From NCBI RefSeq assembly GCF_023101765.2, contig NC_064217.1, positions 10,885,788 through 10,949,787 of the forward strand: a stretch of 64,000 nt of DNA, given 5' to 3'. Under the pieces are notes generated by a model, which had not been told where the DNA came from, did not search any database, and saw only the letters and a list, made by a program, of their open reading frames with translations. The stretch is from Spodoptera frugiperda. Lineage: Eukaryota; Arthropoda; Insecta; Lepidoptera; Noctuidae. The position numbers were made by a program, and so were the translations under genes. Shown piece after piece: positions 1 through 11,962 of the stretch. Positions within the stretch are counted from its first letter, which is position 1; each line of letters opens with the position of its first letter.

Positions 1-18
1 CACATTCTTATCTTGCAG

Positions 19-134
19 GTTCGCCATCAGCTGGTAATTGGGATAACCTGGAGTTAGCAGACGAGATCATGGATGTGAACGAGACTCGCCTCGAAGACAT
101 GTCGAGGGCGGAGGTGCTGGGTCATATTCATGAG
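19..134 (+). CDS. Internal exon, C-terminal half of a PDZ-like domain (partial)
   Basis: A pyrimidine-rich tract ending in TTGCAG precedes the exon, and a consensus GAG|GTGAGT donor follows it. Only one frame is open across it: two leading bases, then 38 codons, ending in phase 0. The peptide contains LELADEIMDVNETRLEDM followed by SRAEVLGHIHE. This fits the PDZ pattern in which a (G/A)D-I-x-x-VN strand is followed by an x-L-x-x-x-x-x-x-E-V helix. PDZ domains bind C-terminal peptides and scaffold membrane or cytoskeletal complexes. The rest of the domain (the GLGF loop upstream and the final strand downstream) lies outside the exon. The gene family was not recognised. The exon belongs with the two + strand exons downstream only by inference from strand, order and lack of any intervening gene end. 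Confidence 0.72.
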
Positions 135-1488
135 GTGAGTGATCCTGGATACTGCTTTTTAAGATTAATTGTCGTACTCAAACACATCAATTGTTCTTAA
201 CTCAGTCTTTAGCGATTGTTTTTTGAACAAAATCGTTATCAAGTGTAAGTAAGTTTTTTCAAGAAACACTGTATGTATCTACTTGTGAAAATCGCAAAGC
301 AATCCGTTAAAGTTTTTAAGTTGATCGTAATTTTGTTAAGACGTAGAAGATATAAAAGAAAAAAAGCCTATCTTTAGTCAGTAGAACTATTTAATACCTT
401 TTATTTTATTAACCATAAAGTACCAAATCGGTAATCTTATAAGTACTGCGGTTATTTCATATTGTATGTTTACCAATCCACTGTGCCAAAAAATTAAATA
501 AAGATGAGCATTTGAAACACTCAAGCAGTTACGTATAGATTTACCTTTTTTCAAAAACTGTGAACCCCATACAAAATATTTCACAGACCCAAGTCAAGTT
601 TTCCCGACCACAGCGATATTTTTGCGCCAGAGAACGCACTAAGTGAACGTTGAATCAATCTATTTTTAAAGAGGTAGCCATTGGGCCATTCTTGCCGCCC
701 TTCCGCGAGGGGAGCCCGTAGGAAAATAGCTGGGTACTTAAATAAATGACGATCTAAATGGTGTAGTGCCAGCGCATCTGTTTTCTCCACTTTCTGGTGA
801 ACTGGTTCCGTTGATAGGACCTTTTTACTTTGGACCCTGCATTCAATCGTTCTTTGATATCGTTGAGTGATGTTTTCTGTGATAGAGAAATTTCGCTATT
901 GACCTAATGATGGTTTTTGGTATCAGATGATTTCTCTAAATCTATTTTCTTAAGTTAAAGTGTCAACATTTTTTGATCTCGTAACCTTAACTAGGCCTTT
1001 ACCCTGCAATGGGACGATCATGGCTGAAAATAAATAATAAATAACCTTAACTAACCTATCTTCGGCCGTAGACCCCTAAAGTAATCATAATTTATATTTA
1101 TAACGTCCCGAAATGCTACCGAAATGCCCCAAACTGGCATTTCGAATTTTAGTGGATCTTTAAAGTCACCGAATTTTTAGCATATGAACTTTTATCAGCT
1201 AAATGAAAATTAGAATAGGGAAAACTCCTTGAAAATTTTCATCAAAAACTGTAATAATTCCTTGTTCACAGTGCATTTCATCGTGTGTCATCAAACTGCG
1301 TGTGAAACGAAGGAGTGAGACCAAATTACGTAAGTATAACTTTGTTTATAACTTACTTATCACCTAGAAAAATATGGATGGTTCCTTTTAATTTACACAG
1401 GTATAAGTTGACTGTATTGTGAAAAGGCAAGAGCAAGTTGAAAGCTTGCTTGCTGAAAAAACTTATAATTAGAATTTGTTTTTTTCTT
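135..1488. other. Intron, no feature recognised
   Basis: AT-rich sequence after the first exon. The final strand of the PDZ-like domain would be expected soon after the donor at 135, but no exon could be picked out here. Confidence 0.5.
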
Positions 1489-1620
1489 ATAGGCTCACCC
1501 CTATTACATAACACTTTATAACACAATTGGTTAATAGTGCGTGTACTTTGTATAGCGGTATTAAGCGCCGTAATGTGCACCTCTGTCCACTCCTTCGGGG
1601 ATAAAAGGCGTGGCGTTGCA
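1489..1620 (+). repeat. SINE family B, 3' portion
   Basis: It carries the family's tail blocks in order: ATAGGCTCACCC, CGCCGTAATGTGCACCTC, then CTTCGGGGATAAAAGGCG. The same order is seen at 51907-52036, and in reverse at 29534-29753. The copy is truncated at the 5' end, so the tRNA-like head is absent. Confidence 0.7.
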
Positions 1621-1877
1621 TAATTATAATTTCCATAAAATCCAGAAAACTGAACATATCTTGAGGTTTCTGCACAATTTGGCACAAGCATCTGGCACTC
1701 AACTGGACAACATTACACCCCTACATTATATGCATGTGTGCGTTACCGTGTAATTGTGAAGCCTGCGTCTAATTGCTGGATCATGGAGCCATTTACTTCT
1801 CATTACGACTGGCCAGTTACCACGTCGCTGAGATTCTATGTGAAAGTGGATAGATACGAATATACCACATAATTATG

Positions 1878-1957
1878 CTGCCTACAATTCCAAACTCCAT
1901 GCTACTACTGAGAAATTTTCGAAAAGCCGAAAAAAGCCTAGTAATTTACCCGATCCA
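1878..1957 (-). repeat. SINE family B fragment (middle plus head), inverted
   Basis: Read on the minus strand it gives the head block TTTTTCGGCTTTTCGAAAAT and then CTCAGTAGTAGCATGGAG and TTTGGAATTG. These match the head of 29534-29753 and the start of 51907-52036. It lies head-to-head with the fragment at 1966-2052. Confidence 0.55.
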
Positions 1958-1965
1958 CGAATCAC

Positions 1966-2052
1966 TTCATTGGTCAAATGGTTGTAAGTGCGACTGCCGT
2001 GAAGGGGGTCTCGATTCCAGGGTCGGGCAAAGTATTACTCGGCCCTTTTTAA
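1966..2052 (+). repeat. SINE family B tRNA-like head
   Basis: The sequence AAATGGTTGTAAGTGCGACT resembles an A box and GGGGTCTCGATTCC a B box of a pol III promoter. It is followed by GGGTCGGGCAAAGTATTACT and a short T run. It is a SINE head without body, facing the inverted copy on its left. Confidence 0.55.
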
Positions 2053-2255
2053 ACTGACGAAAAAATTATGCACTCGTGCTAACTAAATTGTATCAATTAA
2101 GAAATAAACTCGGTTGCTAAAAATTCTGGAATTCAGTAGGTAATTAATATTGAGATCGATCATCACACAAAGCTGAAGATCTTAAGATCTGATGACAATT
2201 TTTTGTTGGCAAAACTCTTTTTAATTGCCTTTTAATTAACAATACATAAAATCTA

Positions 2256-2302
2256 ACTTTATGTTTATACATGAACATAAAGTCAAATACAAGTATTTGA
2301 CT
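2256..2302. repeat. Two adjacent perfect small hairpins
   Basis: ACTTTATGTT (2256-2265) pairs with AACATAAAGT (2274-2283). The adjoining AGTCAAATAC (2281-2290) pairs with GTATTTGACT (2293-2302). Both stems are 10 bp and perfect, and they sit back to back with a three-base overlap. Confidence 0.6.
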
Positions 2303-2523
2303 GATTCAATGTACCGTTATCATAGTTTTTCTTACTCACGGAAAATACTGAAATATCTTTAATCACGCAAATATTTCAGCACTTAGCAACTACCTATTTA
2401 CATGGCTAGTGTAATATGAAATCAGAAATATGTATTTATAATGAATTCTATTAAAAAGTTTCATGGTAAAACAATTTGTTCATTAGTCGTTTCATAATAG
2501 TGGCTGATAAATTATAAAGTACC

Positions 2524-2677
2524 TTTTTTGAGGGGAGGAAAATCATCCAATGACTTCTCCCGCCTTATGTGGGGTGAAAGGGAGTGTCAGACTCTTTTAC
2601 TGACTAAAAAAACCACCCCGTTCTCTGTCCTGCCTTGTGCAGGAGGGGTAACTTGTTATGTTGTCCGCAGTTTCGGA
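2524..2677 (-). repeat. R1-like LINE 3' tail, copy 1
   Basis: On the minus strand this is the family's last ~155 nt ending in an A run. It includes the TCATTGGATGATTTTCC end and the GTCAG...CTGAC stem. Flanking AAATTATAA (2509-2517 and 2678-2686) may be a worn target duplication. This is an old, diverged copy. Confidence 0.8.
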
Positions 2678-2689
2678 AAATTATAATGA

Positions 2690-4150
2690 AATGAAAAAAA
2701 AAATCGCGATATCCTCCATACACACTTCTACACCCTATTTTAGGAAAGTGTGGTGTTGGAAAAGGGCTAAAATGTAACTTATGTCACTCTCAATTTCTTT
2801 ACCTATCTTCTTTTCAAAAATCACGTCAATTCGTTTTTTCGTTTTGCCGTGAAAGACGGACAAATTAACATACACACACACTTTCGCAGTTTATAATAAA
2901 TAGGTAGTAGGTACTATTGTATAGTATGGATTATGATACATTTGACAGTGATGCGAGTCGAGCTGTAAATAAGAAATGGCTCGGATTCTTTCTGTTGCGA
3001 GCACCTGGGCGCGATGCATATTTTATAAGGCAATAGTGAAATAGCTGGAAATGGCTTTAAATATTTATGAAACGGTTAATAATGCTGAAGTATTTTACAG
3101 TGTAGTTCTTTGCTAAGGATTGTGTTTAGTGTTAATAGAGAATGAATGGACAAAGTAATGTATCGTATTATGAAAGACATACACTTGGACTAGGTTATTT
3201 AGATTTTTATCCTATTTGAATTTAATTCCAGCTACCGCATTTTCCATATTATACAGAATTATATTCATACATTTATTGCAGCGTCTAGACACTTTCAACT
3301 AATTACTCAATAACCCATATATTAAAAGAAAAAGCCACCTAGAAAGCGAAACTACATTTCCTAATGTATGCTGCCCCACGTTCAGTACTGTGCGTACCTA
3401 CCTACTGCAGTAATATGATTACAGTCCGAATGGCTTCTGCAACTAAACCAATATGCAACTACTAACTCCAAACTTCACCAACAACCTTATCCCAAACCAC
3501 TAAAGTCCAAATTCGTTTAACTAATTAACATCTAACACCAACGAATAAGTTTCAGTACGTCATTCCACCGACCGTATTGTGCTTATAAAACAACGAATGT
3601 GTGTTATTATGACACGGTTGTAATGTCGTTGAGTATCAACGTTTATGGAACCTTGTCACATTGAGACGTGTAACTGTATTCGACGTTCGTGGTTTTGAAC
3701 GCGCTCGCCGCGTTTTCGCTCGGACATGGCAGCCTTTGAGGTTATATTTTTAGTGTTGCCATATTTAGAGACGTTGCTTCGGTCTTGGGTACTTTTAAAT
3801 GATTAATCAAGCGGTTTTGACGTCAGAACACTGCTTTGTCTTGCTGAAGGGCTTACAACAATGAACTTTGAGAAGAAAATCTTGATTTAGTCCTAAAATT
3901 TGCGAAATGTTTATAAAAACATTTACATTTACAACAAAAAATGTTTTAAACTAGGGGTGCGAAACCATCTTACTACCCACAAATAACACACTGTACTTAT
4001 AACATTTAAATGAAACTAAAACTAATACATTAGGTGCTATTCATCAAGAATAGCCATTTAAAAATAAAATACAAATTTATAAACAGCTGTTAAACAAAAA
4101 GCAACATTCGAATTTCAAAAACCAATTTGACAGCTACATTTTTTAAATCG
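2690..4150. other. Intron, no feature recognised
   Basis: AT-rich sequence with no supported exon. A short CACACACA run lies near 2871-2880. Confidence 0.4.
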
Positions 4151-4300
4151 ACGAACCATCGCGCGCGAGCCGCGGTATGACTCAACAACTGACATTACGG
4201 TAAAACGTAGGCCAGTACACGGCAACACGCCATACAGCCTAGAGTGAGAAAGAAGGTAACAGGTTTGCGAACGTTCACGACTTACGTGTAGTGTTCAGTT
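4150..4300 (+). promoter_or_regulatory. CpG-rich promoter-like patch
   Basis: This short GC- and CpG-rich stretch sits in AT-rich intron and includes GCGCGCGAGCCGCGG and an arthropod initiator-like TCAGTT at its right end. It precedes a strong splice donor. No TATA box is clear. Confidence 0.28.
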
Positions 4301-4427
4301 AAAACATCGTCAAATAATATTTAATAACAATCTCCTGTTATGAACCGATCTGTTTCCTTCAACAATATGTGGTGTACTTAGTTTTCTTGGTGTTAAAGTG
4401 ACAGTATCAGTGAAGGCTTTGTGAGAG
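4296..4427 (+). other. Candidate non-coding first exon (5' UTR) of the PDZ gene or a nested transcript
   Basis: An initiator-like TCAGTT at 4295-4300 lies downstream of a CpG-rich patch (GCGCGCGAGCCGCGG near 4161). The segment ends at a consensus GAGAG|GTGAGT donor. Upstream ATGs close after a few codons, so it would be untranslated. The evidence is promoter-like composition plus one strong donor only. Confidence 0.3.
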
Positions 4428-5533
4428 GTGAGTGAACTTGGCTCCGTAAGGCTTTTGCCCTTTGCATCAGGATTCTGGATTGGCGCTCAGTTGTCGATGG
4501 GTTGCTGTGCTATACTGCTGTCAGTGTGAACGTTGTTCAAAAAGTTTTTATGTCCAACAAGAGTTTGTGGAAAATTGTGTGGTTGTTTAAAATGGGAGTC
4601 TCTTAGTGAGTTAGTGCGTTCTGCCAAGTTACATGGGATGTGAAGGCAAGCACTGACGGATCCGGTCTTAATACCAGTATGATTCTTTGCTTTTTTTTCG
4701 TAAGATCTTGGGTTAATGTCCAGGGTTGTCTGACTATCCTCTGGGTTACTGCAGTTTGAGTTTTAATGTGTTCGAAATTACTTTAATGCAGTGTTTATTT
4801 TTCTGTGGCCACGAATTTACTATATTCAGCTGTTATACGTATTTTTAAACTACACAATGCTCTCTTTATTTTAATTGTGTCTAAGATAAGATCGTACGAA
4901 AATAAATATCTAATTGTTTTTGATAAACAAGGGAAATGGAATGCCATACGAAATTCTTGTTGGTCTTCGAATATTACTAAACTTACTTTCTAGAATTAAG
5001 ATTAGGTTTACATTTGTTTAAATGCTTTTTAATAGGCACCAGCTGTCTAAGACTTCCCTATCGATATAGGGGTCAGATGGGGGTGAGTGTAAAGTTACTG
5101 ACTACTGAGCTCCTCTTTTCAATCCTACATTCAAACCAACAATTTCTGGTGTTTAATATTCTGTGGAAATAACGCTTTAAGTAGTAAAAAGTGTAGCTAC
5201 GAGAAGTAGGAACACTTCTGCTCACCCCTTTGGAAAACAACAGGTGTGATTGTGATCGTATTACCGGCAATCGAATCAAGTACGACATATCAGCTGTTTA
5301 TCACCCCTCGCGATACAATAAGTATGCAACAGGTCGTCAATATTATCGCAAAGGGTTGCAACTCACAGGAGTGTAAATTCGCGAATCACTATAGAAACAC
5401 TATTTCGATAACCATACAATAGGTACATGTCGTCAAATTCTTGAAGAATTCCCAGTAGTTCAGTTTTTGAACCAATTTTGGGGAATGACCAAAACACACG
5501 CGTGGAATATACTTACACCTATGCCTTTAATGG

Positions 5534-5713
5534 TGCTTTTCTACCAGAGATGTGCTATGTAGCTATGCTACGAAGATGCTAAGCTGTGAAACTGTGTGAC
5601 CGTTTCCACCGATACTAAGCTATGTAGCTGTGCGTGGAAGATGCGCAGCTCGAGTATGCGATGCCAAACGCATCCACAGAAACGTAACATAGCATATCTC
5701 TGGAAGAAAAGCA
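5534..5713. mobile_element. MITE family M1, copy 1
   Basis: The ends are inverted copies. Left: TGCTTTTCTACCAGAGATGT then GCTATG. Right, reversed: TGCTTTTCTTCCAGAGATAT then GCTATG. The element is 180 bp and non-coding. The block GGAAGATGCGCAGCTCGAG recurs at 44041-44060, and the termini recur at 39381-39650, making a dispersed non-autonomous DNA transposon family. The superfamily was not determined. Confidence 0.75.
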
Positions 5714-8700
5714 GCCTAATTTTGATAACCATGAAGTTTATTAACTTCATTATCAACTGGAACACGTCCAACTTCCCCTTAGTTCTCCACTACTTCTGTA
5801 GGAGCTCATCTTACATCTAGCCTCTTTAAGCATCCTTGAACCTAAGTTTAGCATACAACTCTAGGTCCATTCCGGTAATATAAGACGTGATATTTTATAC
5901 CAAAACGGTGTAACGTAACAACAAGGGCAAGCCTGTCTTCAACTCCATATATCGTCCATTTTATGTCCTCATGGCGAGCCCCTTGCCTATAACCGGACAC
6001 AAAGCCAAATTCCGTAGCTTCCTAACGAACTGATTTACATAATATACGTAATTTTAGGCATTTTGTATATGAAATATGTATTAATAATAGAGTAAAAATT
6101 TCACTCGGAGTGAAAATTCTCGAATTATCATATTTACGATGAGGTATTGTGCATAATATTGCTCGTAAAGTCTTAATGTATGTGTAGGTATGTTAAATCT
6201 GTGCATTATGTAGGAACTATTACTTTCAAATTTCATGTAAGTACTTGGGTTATGTAAAATAGTATTATTTGGAGAAGTTTTAGTCTAACGCGTCTCACGA
6301 TCTTCATAAAAAACGTACTTAATTGTTCCCAAATATTTGTCACGACTTGCGACTCCAGAAACAGTATCTATCTATCAATCAATACAACTATCATTGCAGC
6401 ATTTCAGTTCACCTTTTACTTGTATCTAAGAATTTCCATAATAACCCTTTACGTTACGACTTGTGGAGATCCTCAAAAAAGGCCTGTCTTCGGACCTCAT
6501 ACAATTATCCAACCAATTATAACCAAATTCAAAAAACATTTGCAATCCAACTGTCAAGTCACTTCATACTCGTGGATCTTTGAACATGTAGGTAGGTATG
6601 TACCTACGTAGGTAGGTAGGTACAGCAGATTCTTCCAAGGATTTCATCTTCCTGGCCGCTGTATACAACAATCGGTATGCAAAAAACTGGTTAACCTTGT
6701 CAGCACCACGACTTAAACTTATAGTTATGTTGCTCGTATGAATATGGATACATCTCCTAGTGTATCCAATGGCGAGGACAATGTCATGGAATCCTGGCTC
6801 TTCAGGTATTATGGAATATCATTTGAAGAGTGCTCTGTTGGTCGATGAAGAACTGTTAAGCATCGAGTAATTCTTGGGTCTCGTTATTCCTGGGTTAGCC
6901 AAAATGTTTTCGATTTCAAATTCAGAAGAATGGTAACATAGGTATTTAGTAATAGTGGTTTATTACGTTGAAAGGATAATAACATTGTCCAAATATGCTT
7001 AGCTTCAGGAAGGAAAATGTTTTTTTTGTGTTATCAAAAAACCAAAATGACCATTGACTGGTCACTCGCTCCTATATTAGGCAATGTCCACACAGATCCT
7101 GTTGTCGTACAAAATGATGGATATAGTGATAATTGTTGGAATGACGTCATTGGCCGCGTGCAGTGTCGTGATGAATTGTTCATACATCGTGTCTAATGGC
7201 CGGTGCAGTCATTACCTCTTATTTTAACGTTTATCATCCACTGCCAACATCATCATCATCATTCTTATTGCTTGTGCTCATGATATATTGATGTGGTCAA
7301 AGATATCTACAGTTACATGAATGGAGAAATTTTTATGTTATTTTATTTGTGATTCATTAAAGTTTTTGCTGGAGTGCCCCAAGGCAGACGACTAGTGCGA
7401 ATGCCTTGCAAGAACACTCAGATTGGATATATAGGTAGATTAAATTATTTTTGATTATAAATTTTTAGTAATAGCACGGTATCTGGATTGTGAGTTATAT
7501 GTAAAATTAAAGAAATGGAACTGTCTGATGTGACTGCATTCGAGAATAGAGAAATAAGACTAGCAACGACTCCAAGTAGATTAGCATAGGGAATAATAGG
7601 GATACCGAGCAGGAAGAAGAAGCAAATTAAAATTGGCAATCACAAATTAGAATTTTTACTACCACAGGAACTGCACATGTTTAAAAACCATAATTTACGT
7701 TCCAAAGAAAACATACAATAATAGTAAAGACGTAAATAGTAATAAGTATCACGTGTAGTTGGTGTTTATACACCTTGATGACTAATGAGTCATCAGTCAT
7801 GGTACATTAGGTATTCAATGTATCATTTGAGTCGGTTCACAGAGCTGTGTGGTAATCAATGGCTGATTGTAATTCTCAGTGGTAGTAACATTGAGTGCGA
7901 CCTAAAGGACAGAATTAATTGAACTGTTTAACATCTCTGGTTATGGAGGATGGCCAAGGTCCTAGGTCCTTAGTATTTCTTGCCCTACCTCGGGTTAGAT
8001 CCTAGAAATTATCAGTTGAAGCACTAAGACTAAGTCAGAAATGAGTTGATCTAGATTACATAGTATTTAACGCTGTGAGGAAACGCTTACTATGTTTACG
8101 AGCTTAAAATTTGCATGAAGTATAACTTAATCCAAAATGTCCGGGCACATGATATAATATCCGTTTCTTAAATACTCAAAAGCTAATAAAGGATAATGGA
8201 GTAAAAGATACCATTTACAAACAATGCGACAACAGACTCCAACAAAGATTCAAGCCTATCTAATCATCCAGAATCTTCAGAATTCATTACTACTCTATTC
8301 ACTACGCCGTAAGTGCGTACAATCCACTCAACTGAATAAAGACTATCAAAATTTAGCCAAAATAGCTTGAGATTATCCTAAAATTATTTCCTTCCAACTT
8401 TATTTCTTGGGCTGCAGACTTTACGAGTAGCGTTATTTTGTGCCATTACGCGGCTTGCTGGGCTTAAGACGATCTCAAAACACGGCGCTGAGTGTGTGAG
8501 CGAAGGTCTTTGCCTAATTCCGTGATGATTTAAGAACACTCCCGCAGGTATTCTCGAGATTTAGGAATTAGGGAGATCGGGTTCACCAAGTTTATGGCAA
8601 GCGTTTAATGTTTCGTTTCGTTTATGAGGTTAATTCAGTGTGTGGAAGATACGTGTAGCGTACACTGACAGATTTATGAGAGGATTTACCGTTTTTTTGT

Positions 8701-8953
8701 TCTCTGTAACCTAGATAGATTTTTTATTTATCGTAAGCTGAGCTTAAAGCCTGGATTTTGTCATCCATGTGAGTTACGATGAATTAATAAGCAGACATCG
8801 TGATTTCATACTCGTAACTTTGAATGACCTTAGATTTGATTATTGCTTAAAAGTAATACAATGAAGAGTGTAGGTTTGAGGACATTTTCGCGTATAAATT
8901 CAAGTTAAAAAAGTGATGCTAAATTAATATACACTATACTTTACCGACAATAG
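5714..8953. other. Intron, mostly featureless
   Basis: Apart from a GTAG-type microsatellite at 6588-6622 this stretch shows no supported exon or recognised repeat. It has scattered short palindromes only. Confidence 0.4.
6588..6622. repeat. GTAG/GTAC microsatellite
   Basis: Imperfect run of GTAG units with internal TACCTAC inversions, giving local palindromes. Confidence 0.8.
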
Positions 8954-9106
8954 AACTCCTTGCCGGAGTCTGTGTTTCCTGCAAAATACAACTTGGGTGT
9001 CTTCAAGTCCCGAGTGAACAGGTTGCTCATAGGTAGACGTGCTCCATCGTCGGCCACATCATCACTTACCACAAGACGAGATGGTGGCCAAACACCATCC
9101 TATTAA
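8954..9106 (+). pseudogene. LINE ORF2 C-terminal tail (Jockey/CR1-like), truncated
   Basis: The frame reads 50 codons to a TAA stop: NSLPESVFPAKYNLGVFKSR, then VNRLLIGRRAPSS. The pattern N-S-L-P-x-x-V-F-P-x-x-Y-N-x-x-x-F-K-S-x-V/I-N is typical of the extreme C-terminus of many insect non-LTR retrotransposon reverse transcriptases. There is no RT core, only the 3' end, as expected from 5'-truncated target-primed insertion. The frame is intact over this short stretch. Confidence 0.7.
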
Positions 9107-9551
9107 CATTCTATCGTCATAACATTACTAGCAGATGTAATGGTCGATTATATTCCTTACTCGGTCCGTAAATTAAAGAGTACAGAGATGAACATTGGGT
9201 GAGAGTTATTTAAACATATTGTCTTGGAACAATGCCGGCTCGAGTAACTGTTGCAAATCTTTGTAATGACAATAGTGGAGTAATACGACACGCTGGAGGT
9301 ATACACAGAAGGTTCACTTGGTGGTAGCTTACTAAATAATGGTAACGTTGTTGATTGGTAATATTTATGTTGGTATTAGTTGTGATAGGCTAGATTTATT
9401 TTGGAATAGATTCAGTTTATGATGAGGTCAGGTGCGTCTAGATGAACGTAAAAATTTTAATCTTGCTTCACGTGGTCAATTATATTCGTCTCCTGTTCTG
9501 TCTAGGTTACCCAGAATACCTATATTAATTACTTTCCATTTTTTTAATAAG

Positions 9552-9735
9552 TGGTTGTTGCACTCTGGGATTTTCTCCTGTGTCGTAGGTGCGTTTACAA
9601 ACATACAAGTTCACATACACAAGACACCCAGACTCGAAACAATAATTTGTGGATTACACAAAGAGTTGCTCCGTGCGGGAATTGAACCCTCTGTACGTTA
9701 CGCGGCAGCCCAGCCATTGCGCTAACCATGCAGTC
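9552..9735 (-). repeat. SINE family A with tRNA-like head
   Basis: On the minus strand it begins GCATGGTTAGCGCAATGGC (A-box-like), then GAGGGTTCAATTCCCGC (B box). The body includes ACAAATTGTTGTTTCGAGTC and the tail CGACACAGGAGAAAATCCCA. The same order occurs at 28976-29150, and the tail alone at 41331-41390. The tRNA similarity is confined to the first ~70 nt, so this is not a tRNA gene. Confidence 0.8.
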
Positions 9736-10093
9736 AAACCCTCTTATTATAACAAACCCTCTTTTGTAGAGGAGGTCGTGTTGATAGCATATTACTCTAC
9801 ATGCATATTCCAAAATAGACCTTCTGCAATCCGTACATGGTGTATTGTACAGTTGTGAGCAGCACGGCACCGCGGTTTCGTTGCCGTTACGTCATGACGA
9901 TTGTCTATTATTTTGTTACCATGTGACATGCGTGGGCGGCCATTGTGTACCTATATGATGTTTGGACGTTTCATGGTAGCTGATGGGATTCGAGAAAGTA
10001 CTTCATCCTTTCTTTCTTCCTTCCATCCTTCTTCCTTCAGTCCGTGATAGTTTACTCCTGTGCTTTGAGCCTCCTCTATGTATGAGGCTTTTG

Positions 10094-10171
10094 CCATAAT
10101 CTCCGACGGTCATATTGCAGTTTAAAAGCCTTTTAAACTGCAATCTGAAACTTGACTGTCGGAGATTATGG
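10094..10171. repeat. Long near-loopless hairpin
   Basis: CCATAATCTCCGAC (10094-10107) pairs with GTCGGAGATTATGG (10158-10171), and ATTGCAGTTTAAAAG (10114-10128) with CTTTTAAACTGCAAT (10130-10144). The two perfect stems are nested with almost no terminal loop and a small asymmetric bulge. It is a fold-back MITE or a hairpin RNA source. No gene was identified. Confidence 0.8.
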
Positions 10172-10208
10172 TTCATGTTTACCTATAGAGAACGCTGATA
10201 GATACCTT

Positions 10209-10364
10209 TTGGGCTATTCTGTAACTTTTAATTGGAAAGATCGAAAGGAATTCGCAGTCCGCCATGTCATTGGTTGTGAGAATAGTGTCGACCAAAGACG
10301 GGCGAGAATGCCATTGAGTTCACTTCGATTCGATCTTTCGAATTGAAAACCACAGAATAGCCTA
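10209..10364. mobile_element. MITE with ~35-bp terminal inverted repeats
   Basis: The left end GGCTATTCTGTAACTTTTAA continues to GAAAGATCGAA. The right end, reversed, reads GGCTATTCTGTGGTTTTCAA continuing to GAAAGATCGAA. Total length is about 155 bp and it is non-coding. It lies 37 bp right of the hairpin at 10094-10171. Confidence 0.75.
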
Positions 10365-11499
10365 ATGGTCTCTGTTAAATCTGTAATCCCTTAGTTGGAC
10401 TATCACATCACCCACGGGAAGAGAAGGAATGGTGACTACAAGGCCGAATCAAAGTAATATTTTCTATAAAAAAAATCATTACAAATAAGCATTTGCTTTG
10501 CCAAGTTAATATATGTATGTACTAAGCCTTCAGTAGGCTCGTCCGATATCTGTTTTATATTGCTCCACATCCAATCAGCCGGTAATTGGAATCACTAACT
10601 AATTGCCAGAGTTAATCAATGATGATCCAATTATTGTTTTTATACTGTGTTCGCAATAAATTCCTTTTTATTGCAACCTCTTGTTGGGTGGGTATTGGCC
10701 ATCAAATAATTGTGTGTGTGTCATTTGGAAGTGCTTGTTGTGTGTAGGTTTATTAGAATACCTATTTAATATAACTTCTTGTCAGAAAACATACTTTGAT
10801 ATAAGTAAAATAGTAATTTTTGTCTAATTTTGTGCATTGAATGTTGTTTGGTCTTTAAATATTTGTTAAACAATAGGTAGTTAAACATCAATTTATTCTT
10901 GACATTGGCCACCCAAGCTTAAATAAAATAAAATTAAACATACCTAACAAATAAAAAAGAAACTCGAATCCATTCATAGTTTGAAATACGAACAACGAAC
11001 GCATCGAATCAAACACAAGCATTGTCAAAAGTTTTGAATATCGAACGGCACGCGTTCTCTCAATCCTTCAATCAAAGAGGATTGAGTGTGTCAATCTATT
11101 GTCGTATGCGACAAATCGCATCAAAGTACACGACTATCCAGTCTTACGACATTAGAAATGACTTGGTTGCATGCGTAACATTACTGTACGCACGTTTGTT
11201 CTAAAACAATTTTAAAATAAATTGATAAAATCACGTTTCTAAACATTCTTAGACGCAGATTTCGATGATATCTGCGCACGCAAGATTCCAAGTCGTATCT
11301 GATTTGAAAGCACTTTCCTAGTATTTGTGTCGCTATCTGAATATTTTAATGGTCTCTATGGCTTTCATTAGGTGGGTTTATCTTTTAGTTTTCGTCTAAT
11401 TGCTTAGAAAAAACTAAAAAAGAGGAATATAAATGATATCATGATACTAAACAGATAATAAGTATAAAAATATATGGTCCTACACCGGGCAAAATTCAA
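10365..11499. other. Intron, no feature recognised
   Basis: AT-rich sequence. No exon or recognised repeat could be supported. Confidence 0.4.
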
Positions 11500-11511
11500 G
11501 ATTCCGAAATG

Positions 11512-11667
11512 TCCGGAGCTGCTGACTGCTTAGCGGGTAACCGGAGCTCCAATTTAAAAAGCTGGAGTAAGAATGGGGTGGTTTTTAGTCAGTAGGAGTC
11601 CGACACTCCCTCTCACCTCGTCTGAGGCGGGAAAAAACATATGATGATTTTCCCACTTCAAAAAAAA
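11512..11667 (+). repeat. R1-like LINE 3' tail, copy 2
   Basis: It starts at CCGGAGCTGC, includes GGGGTGGTTTTTAGTCAGTA, and ends GATTTTCCCACTTC plus an A run. Flanks GATTCCGAAAT (11500-11510) and GACTCCGTAAT (11668-11678) look like a diverged target duplication. Confidence 0.85.
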
Positions 11668-11962
11668 GACTCCGTAATATCACTGCAAATTATCTTAATT
11701 AAAAGTAAAAAATATATCAATATACAATATTAATTGATCAATGTTCAATACATGACAAAGTACTTGACTAAACCAAAAACAACACAATATAGTAACATAT
11801 CAAATCAAAATATGTCTTCCGACAAAAGTTCGCGGAAAAATCCCGCCGCTAACAATCCCGAATCCCGATGGAATTCCGCTGTCTGTTCCCAGTTCTGACA
11901 TTTGATATCAAGTAGAAGATTTGTGGTCTGTAATGACTACAGTTACTCACAAACTTAATATA

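Noticed and set aside
3726..3806. Short ORF beginning MAAFEVIFLVLPYL
   Set aside because: Only 26 codons, no downstream exon and no clear promoter.
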